Below the pieces are notes generated by a model, which was given only the letters and a program-made list of their open reading frames with translations, was not told the DNA's origin and did not search any database. Source: Nocardioides halotolerans DSM 19273 (GTDB taxonomy: Bacteria > Actinomycetota > Actinomycetes > Propionibacteriales > Nocardioidaceae). Taken from it: 64,000 nucleotides of DNA. Made by a program: the position numbers and the translations under genes. How positions within the stretch are numbered: position 1 is the first letter of the stretch; each line of letters starts with the position of its first letter. Where the stretch lies: contig NZ_KE383923.1 of the NCBI RefSeq assembly GCF_000422805.1, positions 319,296 through 383,295 on the forward strand. Direction: 5' to 3'. Of this stretch, positions 25,351-33,636 are shown piece after piece.

Positions 25351-25550
25351 CACCCGAGGCCGCCTGACGTCGGGTCCATCACGGGCCAGCGGACGACGCG
25401 TAAGCGCGCTGCCTACGTTGGACGATCGAGCCGCTCAGTCAATCCACGCCAGCCCACCGTCCGGCGGTGCGCTTCATGTCGTCGCTCAGCGCAAACCCTG
25501 TCAACGAACCTGGGCCACGGAAGAGCGGACAGCGCTGGCACGCCCACACG

Positions 25551-26165
25551 TCAAGGCGAAGAGGCAATGTCGCCAGCCAGAGCAATGAGGTCGTCTGGAT
25601 CGCCGACAAAGGCGTCGGCGGCCCTGATGGCGAAGAGCCGAGCCGAGGGGTCGTCCAGACTCAAGGCCGCGCGGCGAAGCTCCTCGAGCCGAAGCGCTAG
25701 GTGGCCGCTTTGGATCGTCGTGGCACTCACAGAGTTGATCGGGTGCTGCTGCGCCTGAGCCTCGCGATGCGCAACGTGCGCCCTGGCGCGATCGACTCGC
25801 TCCTGCACAAAGGTCCGTACTTGATCGAGGACCTCGCCTGCTGGCCGTGCCGAAACCTGCTCAAGAAACGCGCGCTCGAGTGGCGTCGGCTCGCCCGGGC
25901 TCAGCTCGTTGAGAGCAAGCTCGTCGTCCTTGCGTCGCACCGACCTGGCGGTCCACCGACGCGGTGGCACGGTCTCCTCAAGCCGGAGCAGCCGGGTGCC
26001 ACCGTCCTCTACGGATCGAATCACCGTGCCGATCCGCGGGTCAGGCTGTACCGCGCCCACAACGGTGAAGTGGACCACTAGCCACTCCTTCGGCGCCCGG
26101 GTGGCCACCACGGACCTGCGAGCCCCTTCTGCCTGGAAGGTCCACGGGAGTGGCTCCCGGCCCAT
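25551..26165 (-). CDS. Hypothetical protein (204 aa)
   Basis: No family recognised. The start at ATG 26165 (MGREPLPWTFQAEGARRSVV) has GGAGG 8 nt upstream. The first 70 residues look like a small beta-rich domain (VATRAPKEWLVVHFTVVGAV, GTRLLRLEETVPP); residues 90-204 are helical with a heptad-like stretch (LDQVRTFVQERVDRARAHVA). It is cytosolic. It is divergent from the intact small gene at 26423, across the region holding the LexA-like site. Confidence 0.55.
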   Translation of the reverse strand: MGREPLPWTFQAEGARRSVVATRAPKEWLVVHFTVVGAVQPDPRIGTVIRSVEDGGTRLLRLEETVPPRRWTARSVRRKDDELALNELSPGEPTPLERAFLEQVSARPAGEVLDQVRTFVQERVDRARAHVAHREAQAQQHPINSVSATTIQSGHLALRLEELRRAALSLDDPSARLFAIRAADAFVGDPDDLIALAGDIASSP

Positions 26166-26382
26166 GCACACCACCTCCGTCCCTCCGTCGGCTGCAGTCG
26201 CAGCAGCATCGACGTCATGATGGCAAGGACTGACGACACTCCCACCTCGGATGCACCACCGCCCTTGGCGCGTCGCCCTCGGCTGCGATCGGGTCAAGCG
26301 CGCCCGCGCGCGCCAGACCCTTGTGCGCTGCGCGCGCGCCGGAAGGAGTGTTGATGAACGTCGAAACGTTCAGCGTGACCGG

Positions 26383-26394
26383 GAACACCTGTTC
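26383..26394. promoter_or_regulatory. LexA/SOS-box-like palindrome
   Basis: GAACACCTGTTC is a perfect GAAC-N4-GTTC palindrome, the core of actinobacterial SOS boxes (TCGAAC-N4-GTTCGA); the outer bases do not match the consensus. It lies 28 bp upstream of ATG 26423 and is absent from the degraded duplicate. Confidence 0.4.
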
Positions 26395-26405
26395 TACGGG
26401 CGCTC

Positions 26406-26423
26406 TGACCCATGGAGGGGTCA
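26406..26423 (+). promoter_or_regulatory. Inverted repeat over the ribosome site
   Basis: TGACCC-ATGGAG-GGGTCA forms a 6-bp hairpin whose right arm includes the GGAGGGG ribosome site and the first base of the start codon. The degraded copy at 24983-24998 keeps the same pairing (GACCC/GGGTC), which supports a role in translational control or binding of a regulator. Confidence 0.4.
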
Positions 26424-26800
26424 TGACCACAATTGATCACACCGCAACCGACCATCCCCAGTACCCCGACGCTCGGCGGCGCGACGTGGCCGAGGTCGTC
26501 GACCTCGCAGCCCATCGCGCATTGCGCCGCCTCCGACGCCTTGTGGACGCTCGCCGGCGGCTCGCCCGCACGGTCGCAGAACAGCGCAGCCACGAACTCG
26601 ACGAGGCGCGGGAGATGCTCGACCTACAGGTCACACTGGAGAGCCTGATCGCCGAGGAGTTCCCGGACGAGTACGAGGAGCTCTTCCCAGGGTGGGTCGA
26701 CGAGGACGCGACGGCAGAGCACGCCGTCGGCGCCTGGGATGTCGCGTGCGGGATCTGCCGCACCGTGAAAACGGACAGTGGACCACCCAGCGCGGCCTGA
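26423..26800 (+). CDS. Small hypothetical protein with C-terminal CxxC (125 aa)
   Basis: An acidic and Arg-rich helical protein, MTTIDHTATDHPQYP, with an amphipathic long helix over residues 25-75 (RALRRLRRLVDARRRLARTV and on) and a C-terminal ACGICRTVK motif. The ATG at 26423 follows GGAGGGG. A duplicated, broken copy lies 1.4 kb upstream. No known family was recognised; a small regulatory or nucleic-acid-binding protein is possible. A strong terminator follows at 26841. Confidence 0.7.
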   Translation: MTTIDHTATDHPQYPDARRRDVAEVVDLAAHRALRRLRRLVDARRRLARTVAEQRSHELDEAREMLDLQVTLESLIAEEFPDEYEELFPGWVDEDATAEHAVGAWDVACGICRTVKTDSGPPSAA

Positions 26801-26840
26801 GCCGCCACAGAAAGATTCATGCGCCACGTAACGAATGTCG

Positions 26841-26869
26841 CCGCCGCCGGACCCCTGGTCCGGCGGCGG
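26841..26869. terminator. Rho-independent terminator
   Basis: A perfect 13-bp GC-rich stem (CCGCCGCCGGACC / GGTCCGGCGGCGG) with a 3-nt loop is followed by TTTCGTT and preceded by AACGAA, so it could work in both directions. It ends the gene at 26800. Confidence 0.85.
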
Positions 26870-26951
26870 TTTCGTTGAAGCACGTCCAAGAGCTCGTCAG
26901 CCCTTGGGGTCGATCGCGCGATCGAAGGCGCTGTCGCACCTAGGCGTCACG

Positions 26952-27248
26952 ATGCCCGGCATGTTGAACGAAGACCCAGCCCTGTTCGACTTTCCTCGAC
27001 CCGTGCGTGTGCTCACCGGCGTCGAGCTGCTTGGTCGGTACTTCCTCCTCCTGCGCTTCGCCGGCGACCTCGACCGAATCCTCGATCTGGAGAGCGCGAT
27101 GGTCGGCGCCGAGTTCGAGCCGCTTCTCGTCAGCTACGCCTCCTTCAAACTCATGGCGATCGACCACGGTGAGGCGCTGGTGTGGTCCACCGGCGCGCGA
27201 GTCGAGGCCGAGGCTCTCTACCGCGACTCAAAGCCAGCGGTCCCGTAG
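26952..27248 (+). CDS. Small hypothetical protein (98 aa)
   Basis: It starts at ATG 26952 (MPGMLNEDPALFDFPRPV). One predicted beta strand and two or three helices (GVELLGRYFLLLRFAGDLDR) are visible. No family recognised. Its TAG overlaps the GTG start of the next gene by one base, so the two are probably co-translated. Confidence 0.55.
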   Translation: MPGMLNEDPALFDFPRPVRVLTGVELLGRYFLLLRFAGDLDRILDLESAMVGAEFEPLLVSYASFKLMAIDHGEALVWSTGARVEAEALYRDSKPAVP

Positions 27249-27946
27249 TGGCGACTCCTTTGGTCGACGACTACACCGTCCTCCCGGCCAGACTGAGCGA
27301 CATCACCATGGCCGACCTCGAGATTCCACAGAGCGTCGAGGCCATCGAACAGCTCGCCGAGCGGATGCAGCAGGTCCTGCGCACCGAGGTACTCGGCGCT
27401 CTCTCCGGCGCGTCCCTCTCCGCCGTCAGACAGCACGGCGGCTACACCCATGGGGTCGAAATCGTCCTCGACGAACGCCCCTGGCTCGTCGAAGGAACCT
27501 ACGTGCGCAGCGACGGGGGTCCGCCAGAAGTCCACCTACTCGAGGAGTGCCGCCTGATCTTAGATGGCCTTGTCATGTTCGCGCGCCGACCACTGCTCGC
27601 CCCCGACATCTACTCGGCCGTGAACACGATGATCGGCATCGCGCTCACAGAGACGCTCGGCGCGGAGTTCGAGAGCCAGGTCCTTGCGGTCTCTGATTGG
27701 GCATCTGCTCTCCGGCGGGCGGCGGAGTTCATGCGAGGTCAGACCTTCTACGTCACCAGACACCTCGCGGGCAGGATCGACGAGCTGCTGAGGCACTGCC
27801 GCGCGCAGCTCGCCGTCTCCCTGTGGACACCTCCGGATTCGCTCGAACGCGACGTCGCGCTCCGGCTGGCCGACGAAGGATGGTTCGGCTCGGCTCAACA
27901 GCTCCTCGACACCGCCTCCGACATCACGAACCAGCCCGGTGTGTAG
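27248..27946 (+). CDS. Hypothetical protein (232 aa)
   Basis: It starts at GTG 27248, sharing one base with the preceding stop; ATG 27308 (MADLEIPQS) is an alternative. The protein is helical with LLEECRLILDGLVMFARRPL and DIYSAVNTMIGIALTETLG, and ends in a block with LLRHCRAQLAVSLW. No signal peptide, membrane helix or known motif. It is paired with the small gene before it; function unknown. Confidence 0.55.
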   Translation: MATPLVDDYTVLPARLSDITMADLEIPQSVEAIEQLAERMQQVLRTEVLGALSGASLSAVRQHGGYTHGVEIVLDERPWLVEGTYVRSDGGPPEVHLLEECRLILDGLVMFARRPLLAPDIYSAVNTMIGIALTETLGAEFESQVLAVSDWASALRRAAEFMRGQTFYVTRHLAGRIDELLRHCRAQLAVSLWTPPDSLERDVALRLADEGWFGSAQQLLDTASDITNQPGV

Positions 27947-27967
27947 GTCGCGGAGTTCCGTGACGCC

Positions 27968-29407
27968 TCAGCCGCTTCCCAGGTTCTCTGAGGTGGCCAG
28001 GCTCGGACAGGTCGGCCGGTAGTGACCCACCTCGCCGCAGTTGCCGCAGCGACGAGCACCGCGAGAGGCGCTGGCAGCCTCCGTCGGGCCTGAATCTTCC
28101 TCTGAGGGATCGACCCGCACTTCGCCGAGCGTCGGGTGTCGCGGTACCTTGGTGTTCGTCGGGGTGAGGTCGTCAAAGTAGTCCGGGACACCGAGTGCCT
28201 TCGCGGCTCGTGTCAGCTCTCTGAGCTCGGTCGCGGTGAGGACGTCGTCGGCGAATGCTGCTTCCCGCATCGTTTCCAGGAAGCGCTGGTTGAGAGCTTC
28301 GACGTCGAGCCGACTCATGCCGGCCTCGCCGGCCAGGGTTCCGAGTGCTTGGGCTTCGTCGCGGGTGATCTGGCCGTCTTCCATGGCTGCGCAGAGCAGC
28401 TCGTAGTACGCCTCGCCGGCGGCGTCGGGCACGTCGCCGGCGACCACGGGGAGCTTGGTCATCAGGGAGGTCATCCAGCCATCGCCTTTGCGGAGACCGC
28501 GGACCTTGTTGACCACGCGGGGCGGAAGGACCGGGCCGCCGGTCCAGTGGAAGACGTCGCTTCCGTACAGAAGAGGCCGTCCATACATCGCCAGGGCGTG
28601 CTTGAGCACCGCAGCGGTGGCGACGACGTGGTCACGCGAGACGTACGTGGTCAGCGGGATGTTGAGCTCACGCGCGAGCGTGGGGAGCTTGCGGTTGGGC
28701 AGGTCACCCATGGTTCGCTCAGCCAGCCACAGGGTGCACAGGCCCGGCATCCGCATGTCCCTATATCCGGCCCGGTCGAGTTCTGCGGCCAGGAACTCCT
28801 CGTCGAAGGGCGCGTTGTGCGCCACGACCACGGCGCCGTCGAGCTGCGAGAGCAGGTACGGCGCGATCTGGGCGAACGTCGGAGCCTCGGCCACGTCGGC
28901 GTCGGTGATCTTGTGAATGAAAGGCACACCCGTGCCGCGACCCGGGTTGATGAGCGTCGACCAAGGCTCCCCGACCGTGCCATCGGCCTCGACCCGGGCC
29001 AGCGCCACCTCGATGACCCGGTCTGCCCCGCGGGGCGCCAGGCCCGTGGTCTGGAAGTCGATGACCACGTACGGGCCGTCGAACTGGTGCGGGCCGTGGC
29101 CGGCCCGGTCGCCGGCGTAGGTGAAGAGCACGCCGTGCATGCCCGCCTCGGCGAACGGGATGCGATGACGGGCGGGCGTCGAAGCGTTCGGCTGGCTCGA
29201 CAACGCCGACCCACTGGACGCAGACCGGGTCGCGGACCGAGTGGCGGGCCTGGTCGAGGTCGAGGCAGCGCTTCTGGTGGGCTCCGACTTCCGATGCGAC
29301 GCACGAGGCTGCGAGTCGGGCGCGCCGCCTCCGACGAGGCGAAGTAGGCCAAGGACTCCCACCGCGACCAGCACGATCAGGAGAAGACAGATCAGGACGG
29401 TGGCCAC
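27968..29407 (-). CDS. Membrane-anchored DEDDh-exonuclease-like protein with TerB-like region and zinc knuckle
   Basis: A 479-residue protein with unusual domain order: an N-terminal membrane helix (3-24), a Ser/Arg/Thr-rich linker (30-85), a DnaQ-like domain (110-275), a helical acidic part resembling TerB (about 300-385, AAMEDGQITRDEAQALGTLA) and a C-terminal CCHC zinc knuckle, CGNCGEVGHYRPTC. In the exonuclease domain, motif I reads VVIDFQTTG: D117 is kept but the catalytic Glu is Gln119. Motif II has D202 (NAPFD). In motif III, H260 is kept but the final Asp is Ala265. It is probably not an active nuclease, more likely a nucleic-acid-binding membrane protein. Confidence 0.75.
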   Translation of the reverse strand: MATVLICLLLIVLVAVGVLGLLRLVGGGAPDSQPRASHRKSEPTRSAASTSTRPATRSATRSASSGSALSSQPNASTPARHRIPFAEAGMHGVLFTYAGDRAGHGPHQFDGPYVVIDFQTTGLAPRGADRVIEVALARVEADGTVGEPWSTLINPGRGTGVPFIHKITDADVAEAPTFAQIAPYLLSQLDGAVVVAHNAPFDEEFLAAELDRAGYRDMRMPGLCTLWLAERTMGDLPNRKLPTLARELNIPLTTYVSRDHVVATAAVLKHALAMYGRPLLYGSDVFHWTGGPVLPPRVVNKVRGLRKGDGWMTSLMTKLPVVAGDVPDAAGEAYYELLCAAMEDGQITRDEAQALGTLAGEAGMSRLDVEALNQRFLETMREAAFADDVLTATELRELTRAAKALGVPDYFDDLTPTNTKVPRHPTLGEVRVDPSEEDSGPTEAASASRGARRCGNCGEVGHYRPTCPSLATSENLGSG

Positions 29408-29558
29408 GTCGGCAGGCTATGTCAGGCCCTCCCTGCTTGCCTCTCAACCCGGGATCGGCGCGGCCCGGGAGTCAGGGTCCCCGGCAGTGTCGGTGGGTCG
29501 CCTTACATTGAAAGTCAGGCGTGACAAGCGTGGTGACGCCGGAAGGGCGAACCGAGTC

Positions 29559-30638
29559 ATGACCACTCAACCACTCTCAGAAGCCAGGGTGCGGGCCGGC
29601 ACATTGTCGGCCTACCTCACCTCTGCGGACCACGAGCGCGCTCTTGCGATGCGTGCGCGGATCGGGGCGGTAACCCTGTCCGGGGAGTCCGGCCTGCGGG
29701 CGCTGCAGACGCTGGCGCGCACCATGAGTCTTGAGGACTTCGACCTGGACCCAGCCCAGTACGCGGTCAACCCGAAGAAGCATGCCCAGGCGGCACTCAT
29801 CGACATCGACTGGGAGGCCGCGCAGCGCGGGCTCGGTCTACCTGTCGTTCGCTCCGCCGGGATCGCCGTCCGCAAGGACGACCACGAGCAACTGCGGGCA
29901 GCGATGCGGACGCCCATCAGTCCCGGCTCCCGCAGGCTCGTGTCACTCCACTCGTCCTGGCTTCGAGGACCGGCACTGCCGGTAGCGATCGCAGCAGTGC
30001 GCAACAGCGACGACCCGCTCTCCTTCGTCTTCGCCGACCTGTTCGACCCGTTCGGCGGTGCCGGCGCGGTCGACGGTCTGCAGTACCTTCTGGCCGCGGC
30101 GTCGGCACCTGAGCGCCCCGTCGAGTTGCTGCGCACCGATACGCAGGCCATCCCGTTCGCGCTCGCCGGCGGCGCTCGGGGAGCTATCGGCCTCACCAGT
30201 CAGGGGCGGCACCACCCTCTGCCGTTCTCGAGCAAGCTGAAGAAGGAACACGACGACCGACAGCGCTCGGCATGGCTGTGGCTCCCGGAACTTCTTGGTT
30301 GGCAGCGCGGCACCACCCTCGGCGCCATCGAGCCGTTCCCCGAGATCGGGCTCGCGGACTGCCCGTGCCCTCCCTGCGACGGCGAGCCTCTGAGCGTCTA
30401 CGCACGTGAGTGGCCCGGCCAGGTTCCGCAGAAGGTCCGTGAGCGTCTTCAGGATCACGACGCTGATCGGTGGATGACGACGTTCAACCGCCTGCGCGCA
30501 ACCTCAGACCCACTGCAGTCGTGGGCCGCAGCCTGCGCTCGCGCCGTCCGCGTGGAAGCGGAGCTCGTCAGCGAGTACAAGATCTCGGCCCTCAGGGTGC
30601 CCACGTCGATCGCGCAGTGGGCCGTCGAGACCAGCTGA
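29559..30638 (+). CDS. Hypothetical protein with a TGT-like zinc signature (359 aa)
   Basis: It starts at ATG 29559 (MTTQPLSEARVRAGTLSAYL). The middle, FVFADLFDPFGGAGAVDGLQ, ALAGGARGAIGLTSQGRHHP, looks like the end of a TIM barrel. It is followed by C268-x-C270-x2-C273-x26-H300, almost the C-x-C-x2-C-x25-H zinc site of tRNA-guanine transglycosylases and the DNA-modifying DpdA group. I could not identify their catalytic aspartates with confidence. It might be a divergent base-exchange enzyme; equally, the cysteines may be coincidence. It is divergent from the exonuclease-like gene. Confidence 0.5.
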   Translation: MTTQPLSEARVRAGTLSAYLTSADHERALAMRARIGAVTLSGESGLRALQTLARTMSLEDFDLDPAQYAVNPKKHAQAALIDIDWEAAQRGLGLPVVRSAGIAVRKDDHEQLRAAMRTPISPGSRRLVSLHSSWLRGPALPVAIAAVRNSDDPLSFVFADLFDPFGGAGAVDGLQYLLAAASAPERPVELLRTDTQAIPFALAGGARGAIGLTSQGRHHPLPFSSKLKKEHDDRQRSAWLWLPELLGWQRGTTLGAIEPFPEIGLADCPCPPCDGEPLSVYAREWPGQVPQKVRERLQDHDADRWMTTFNRLRATSDPLQSWAAACARAVRVEAELVSEYKISALRVPTSIAQWAVETS

Positions 30639-30670
30639 GGCCTGTCTGCCCGCACGCCGACGCCGTAGAC

Positions 30671-31198
30671 CTACTGCCTGTCCGCGACTGCTAGGAGCGC
30701 GGCGAGCGCCTTCGCCTTCAAGTCAGCTTCGCCCTTGAACGACGGCTGCCCGCCGTCCTCTTGACGCTCGCGCCCGACGTCGATGGCACCGTTCGCCCCG
30801 GCGACGGACCCGCGAGGCTCCCGCGTCCGCGGCTGCACGCGTGGCCCGGGAAGTCCGAGGACCTCCACCATGTCGGCAGCCACCGCGACCACACCTTGAT
30901 CCAGCAGTGCGGCGTCCACCATGACCTCGAGCGGCGCTTCCCCCGAGATCACGATCGCCCGCGGCGCGTAGCCAGCGAACAGCGAGGCCGAGGCAACAAG
31001 AGCGGCTGACGCCTCTCCCGCCACCAGGCATCCGACGAGCTCGACCTCGTCCGCACCAACTCGGCTCCCATGGGAACGGCCCATCGAGATGACGGGCCAC
31101 ACATCCGTCCCCATCTGGCGCACTGGGCCGACGCAGATGCCCGACCAACCGAGGGCCTCGCTCACCGACTGGAGTTCGCGCTGAGTCGGCTGAAACAT
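30671..31198 (-). CDS. Hypothetical protein (175 aa)
   Basis: It starts at ATG 31198 (MFQPTQRELQSVSEALGW). The first 100 residues form alternating strands and helices (ADEVELVGCLVAGEASAALV, APRAIVISGEAPLEVMVD); the C-terminal third is charged. Family not recognised. Its start is 17 bp from that of the divergent ribbon-helix-helix-like gene, with a palindrome between them. Confidence 0.5.
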   Translation of the reverse strand: MFQPTQRELQSVSEALGWSGICVGPVRQMGTDVWPVISMGRSHGSRVGADEVELVGCLVAGEASAALVASASLFAGYAPRAIVISGEAPLEVMVDAALLDQGVVAVAADMVEVLGLPGPRVQPRTREPRGSVAGANGAIDVGRERQEDGGQPSFKGEADLKAKALAALLAVADRQ

Positions 31199-31213
31199 GG
31201 CAACATTGTTTCA
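31191..31213. promoter_or_regulatory. Operator-like inverted repeat between two divergent starts
   Basis: TGAAACA (31191-31197) and TGTTTCA (31207-31213) are perfect 7-bp arms around a 9-bp spacer. The repeat covers the start codon of the minus-strand gene. A likely binding site for the neighbouring RHH-like protein. Confidence 0.5.
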
Positions 31214-31215
31214 CC

Positions 31216-31473
31216 ATGTCAATCGACCGATCGTCGCCACGCCGAGGAGCCGCACCTCCCATGCGGCGCTCTGACCTGAGCCCCACCGGCTACCGGATCG
31301 ACCCGCAGCGAAGGCTCGACCTTCAATCGGCCCAACTAGCACTGGGCAAGGACTCGCTCCAGGCAGTCATCGATCACGCCGTGACACAGCTCCTGACCGG
31401 ACTGGAGACCAACACCGAGTACAAGGAGATCTCGCGTGCCGCGCGTCGCGCGCAACGCAAGCGATCCGAGTGA
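31216..31473 (+). CDS. Small ribbon-helix-helix-like DNA-binding protein (85 aa)
   Basis: The segment SPTGYRIDPQRRLDLQSAQL and LGKDSLQAVIDHAVTQLL has the strand-helix-helix pattern of RHH repressors such as ParD/CopG. The start at ATG 31216 leaves only 17 bp to the divergent gene; ATG 31261, with GAGGAG upstream, may be the true start. The C-terminus is basic (ARRAQRKRSE). Probable autoregulation through the overlapping palindrome. Confidence 0.55.
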   Translation: MSIDRSSPRRGAAPPMRRSDLSPTGYRIDPQRRLDLQSAQLALGKDSLQAVIDHAVTQLLTGLETNTEYKEISRAARRAQRKRSE

Positions 31474-31541
31474 GCAGGTGCCGCGCCGAGGCACTTCGGA
31501 CGCGCCTCGCTTCGGCCACCGGTGCACGGGGCACGAGGGGG

Positions 31542-31850
31542 CTAGCTCCAGACCCACCCGTTCCCAGCAAGGTCGGGATGCTGGGCCACCAGCGCCTCGA
31601 GAACGCTGTAGTGAGGCAGCCCATCAAGCACAGACTCATCGCCGTCCTCCAGGCGCGTGAGCTCATCGTCTCTCAGGGCCACCAGCCTGAGCGCGCTGAC
31701 GGCATGCCACGTGCCGTCGCCGTCATGCACCACCAGGGTCCAGCCGATGCCGTCCTCATCTGCCTCCCGGTCCCGCCCAGCCTCGACCACTGACTCCGCG
31801 GGGATCCCAGCAGTTGCGGACCATGGCTCGTCACTCTTCGCGTCATCCAT
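31542..31850 (-). CDS. Small acidic hypothetical protein (102 aa)
   Basis: MDDAKSDEPWSATAGIPAES, followed by strands GWTLVVHDGDGTWHAVSALR and a helical acidic end. No family recognised. A start six codons earlier (31868) is possible. It is convergent with the RHH gene. Confidence 0.45.
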   Translation of the reverse strand: MDDAKSDEPWSATAGIPAESVVEAGRDREADEDGIGWTLVVHDGDGTWHAVSALRLVALRDDELTRLEDGDESVLDGLPHYSVLEALVAQHPDLAGNGWVWS

Positions 31851-31928
31851 GGCTCGGACCGTCCGCATCGCCAGCGAAGCGTCAAACAGCCCCCAGTTGC
31901 CCAGCTACCGGGCAGCGTCAGGGCACCG

Positions 31929-32306
31929 GTGATTCCCGTCCGGCTTGGGCCCGACCGAACCGCTCCCAGCGTGATCGCTGTGACCGACAACCTGACTGGA
32001 AGACCAGTCCACAACCCTTCCACGCCGACATCCGCGGACACTTCCGCGGCTGCGACCCCCTTGGAGGAATACGCCCGGCTCATCCTCCAGGGGAGCCGTC
32101 GTCACCGCGTGGGTGCCTCGACACTCGTGGTGTTCGAGAACGACACCAAGCAGATCCACCACGTCGACAACCTCACCGTCATCGCGGCCGAGATCACCGA
32201 CATTCCCGACCTCAACCCCGAGCTGCTCGCGCTCATCGCGAACTCAGGGGCCGGACTCTCCATGCGCACCCTGCTTGACCGATCGTTCGCCTACAAGAGC
32301 CGGTAA
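31929..32306 (+). CDS. Small hypothetical protein (125 aa)
   Basis: It starts at GTG 31929; GTG 31971 is an alternative. A disordered Thr/Ser/Pro-rich first third is followed by EEYARLILQGSRRHRV and a strand-helix unit (LVVFENDTKQIHHVDNLTVI). Function unknown. A perfect terminator lies 23 bp beyond its stop. Confidence 0.45.
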   Translation: MIPVRLGPDRTAPSVIAVTDNLTGRPVHNPSTPTSADTSAAATPLEEYARLILQGSRRHRVGASTLVVFENDTKQIHHVDNLTVIAAEITDIPDLNPELLALIANSGAGLSMRTLLDRSFAYKSR

Positions 32307-32328
32307 CCCCCACTTCACACGACCCAAG

Positions 32329-32361
32329 CCGCTCGCCGAGTCACTTCGACTCGGCGAGCGG
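32329..32361 (+). terminator. Rho-independent terminator with 14-bp stem
   Basis: CCGCTCGCCGAGTC pairs perfectly with GACTCGGCGAGCGG across a 5-nt loop, followed by TTCCCCCT. It separates the small gene before it from the second recombinase/transposase operon. The rest of the 274-bp gap up to 32580 holds no supported gene. Confidence 0.85.
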
Positions 32362-32580
32362 TTCCCCCTACGCCCACCGCGCAGATGGTGGGACACACCG
32401 GTCTACGCCAGCAGTTGCCACCTGAACTCTTGCCTTGACCCCGACACCGGCAAGGAGCTTGCCCTCTTGGCCGGGTTGCATCGGGCGATGTGAATGCCAG
32501 CAGCGACGCATCGAGCACTCTGCGGGCTGCCGAGTCTCTCTCGGCACCCGGTTTCCGCCGGGGAGAACCTAGGAGCCACG

Positions 32581-33636
32581 GTGACGACTCGACCGCGCAA
32601 GGTCAGCGCCGCAGCTGCCCGCCGACTGCTCGTCGCGCGAGGCGAAGCAACGGTCAGCGCACAGCAGCTGCCAGATGAGCTGGCCAGGATGATCGACGAT
32701 TTCAGCCCGGGACCTCCCATCTCCCGAATCTGGCCCCAGGTCAGGTCTGTGGTCGCCGAGATTCTGGCCGGATCGGTCGTCCGCGGGAACGACAGCTTCC
32801 GCAAACACCTGACCCACCTCGGCTACTTCTACGCCTGGGCCAGCGAGCACGACCTCCCACTCACCGCTGCGACCCTCACGCGGACGAACATCGAGGAGTA
32901 CGCCCGGACAGGGATGCCGGACAGCACGCCCAAGTCCCGGTCCGACCGACGCAGCCGCCTGCGCCGGCTCGCCGACCGAGTCCACCCCGAGCAGTCCACC
33001 GGCCCGCACGTGGAGATCGAACGTCCCAGGATCCGGCCGCCCTACACCGAAACGCAGGTGCAGGCGCTGGTCCGCACCGCGTGGAACCAGCCCTCATCGG
33101 AACGAACCCGCAAGGCCGCGCTGTGCGTCGGGCTCGGGCTCGGCGCCGGACTCGACTCCAGCGACTTCCGCGGGCTGCGCCGTCAGCACATCCACATTGA
33201 GCGCGCCGACCGAGGTGATGGGTCGCTGCGAGCACAGGTGACAGTCCCCGGGACGGCGACCGGATCGCGCACGAGGATCGTGCCGATCCGTACCGAGTAC
33301 GTCGACCTCGTCGCACGAGGCGTCGAGGGACTCGGCGGGGACCAGCTGCTCCTCGGGCGAGTCGAAGACCGCCGCAACCTCGCGGCAAACGCTCTGGCTG
33401 ACGTGGTCGTACTCGGTGACTGCCCGCGGATCGAGCAGTCGCGGCTGCGTGCGACGTGGCTGGCGGCACTGCTGATGCAGCCGGTTCGGCTCGACGTGGT
33501 CATGGCGGCCGCCGGCCTCCGCACTGCGCGGACGCTGCCGGACCTGCTGCCGCACCTGCCGGCCATGGATGAGGCGGCCGCCGCCACTGTTCTGCGCGGC
33601 CGCCGGACCGACATCGCCCAGGAGGGGGCGGCGTGA
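32581..33636 (+). CDS. Degenerate tyrosine-recombinase-like protein, second copy
   Basis: A 351-residue protein from GTG 32581, with AGGAG 5 nt upstream. The core-binding domain (about 50-140, FRKHLTHLGYFYAWASEHDL) is followed by a catalytic-fold domain: PPYTETQVQALVRTA, then LGAGLDSSDFRGLRRQHIHI and GSRTRIVPIRTEYVDL, which clearly follow the tyrosine-recombinase pattern. The Arg I position is D192. The second box SRLRATWLAALL keeps R290 but lacks both histidines, and no tyrosine occurs in the last 111 residues. It cannot be a normal recombinase. It overlaps the transposase-like gene by 4 bp (GTGA). Confidence 0.7.
   Translation: MTTRPRKVSAAAARRLLVARGEATVSAQQLPDELARMIDDFSPGPPISRIWPQVRSVVAEILAGSVVRGNDSFRKHLTHLGYFYAWASEHDLPLTAATLTRTNIEEYARTGMPDSTPKSRSDRRSRLRRLADRVHPEQSTGPHVEIERPRIRPPYTETQVQALVRTAWNQPSSERTRKAALCVGLGLGAGLDSSDFRGLRRQHIHIERADRGDGSLRAQVTVPGTATGSRTRIVPIRTEYVDLVARGVEGLGGDQLLLGRVEDRRNLAANALADVVVLGDCPRIEQSRLRATWLAALLMQPVRLDVVMAAAGLRTARTLPDLLPHLPAMDEAAAATVLRGRRTDIAQEGAA

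Noticed and set aside
25351..25550. Open frame continuing downstream of the degraded duplicate
   Set aside because: The residues after the duplicate show no conserved pattern, and the frame ends by running antisense to the gene at 25551-26165.
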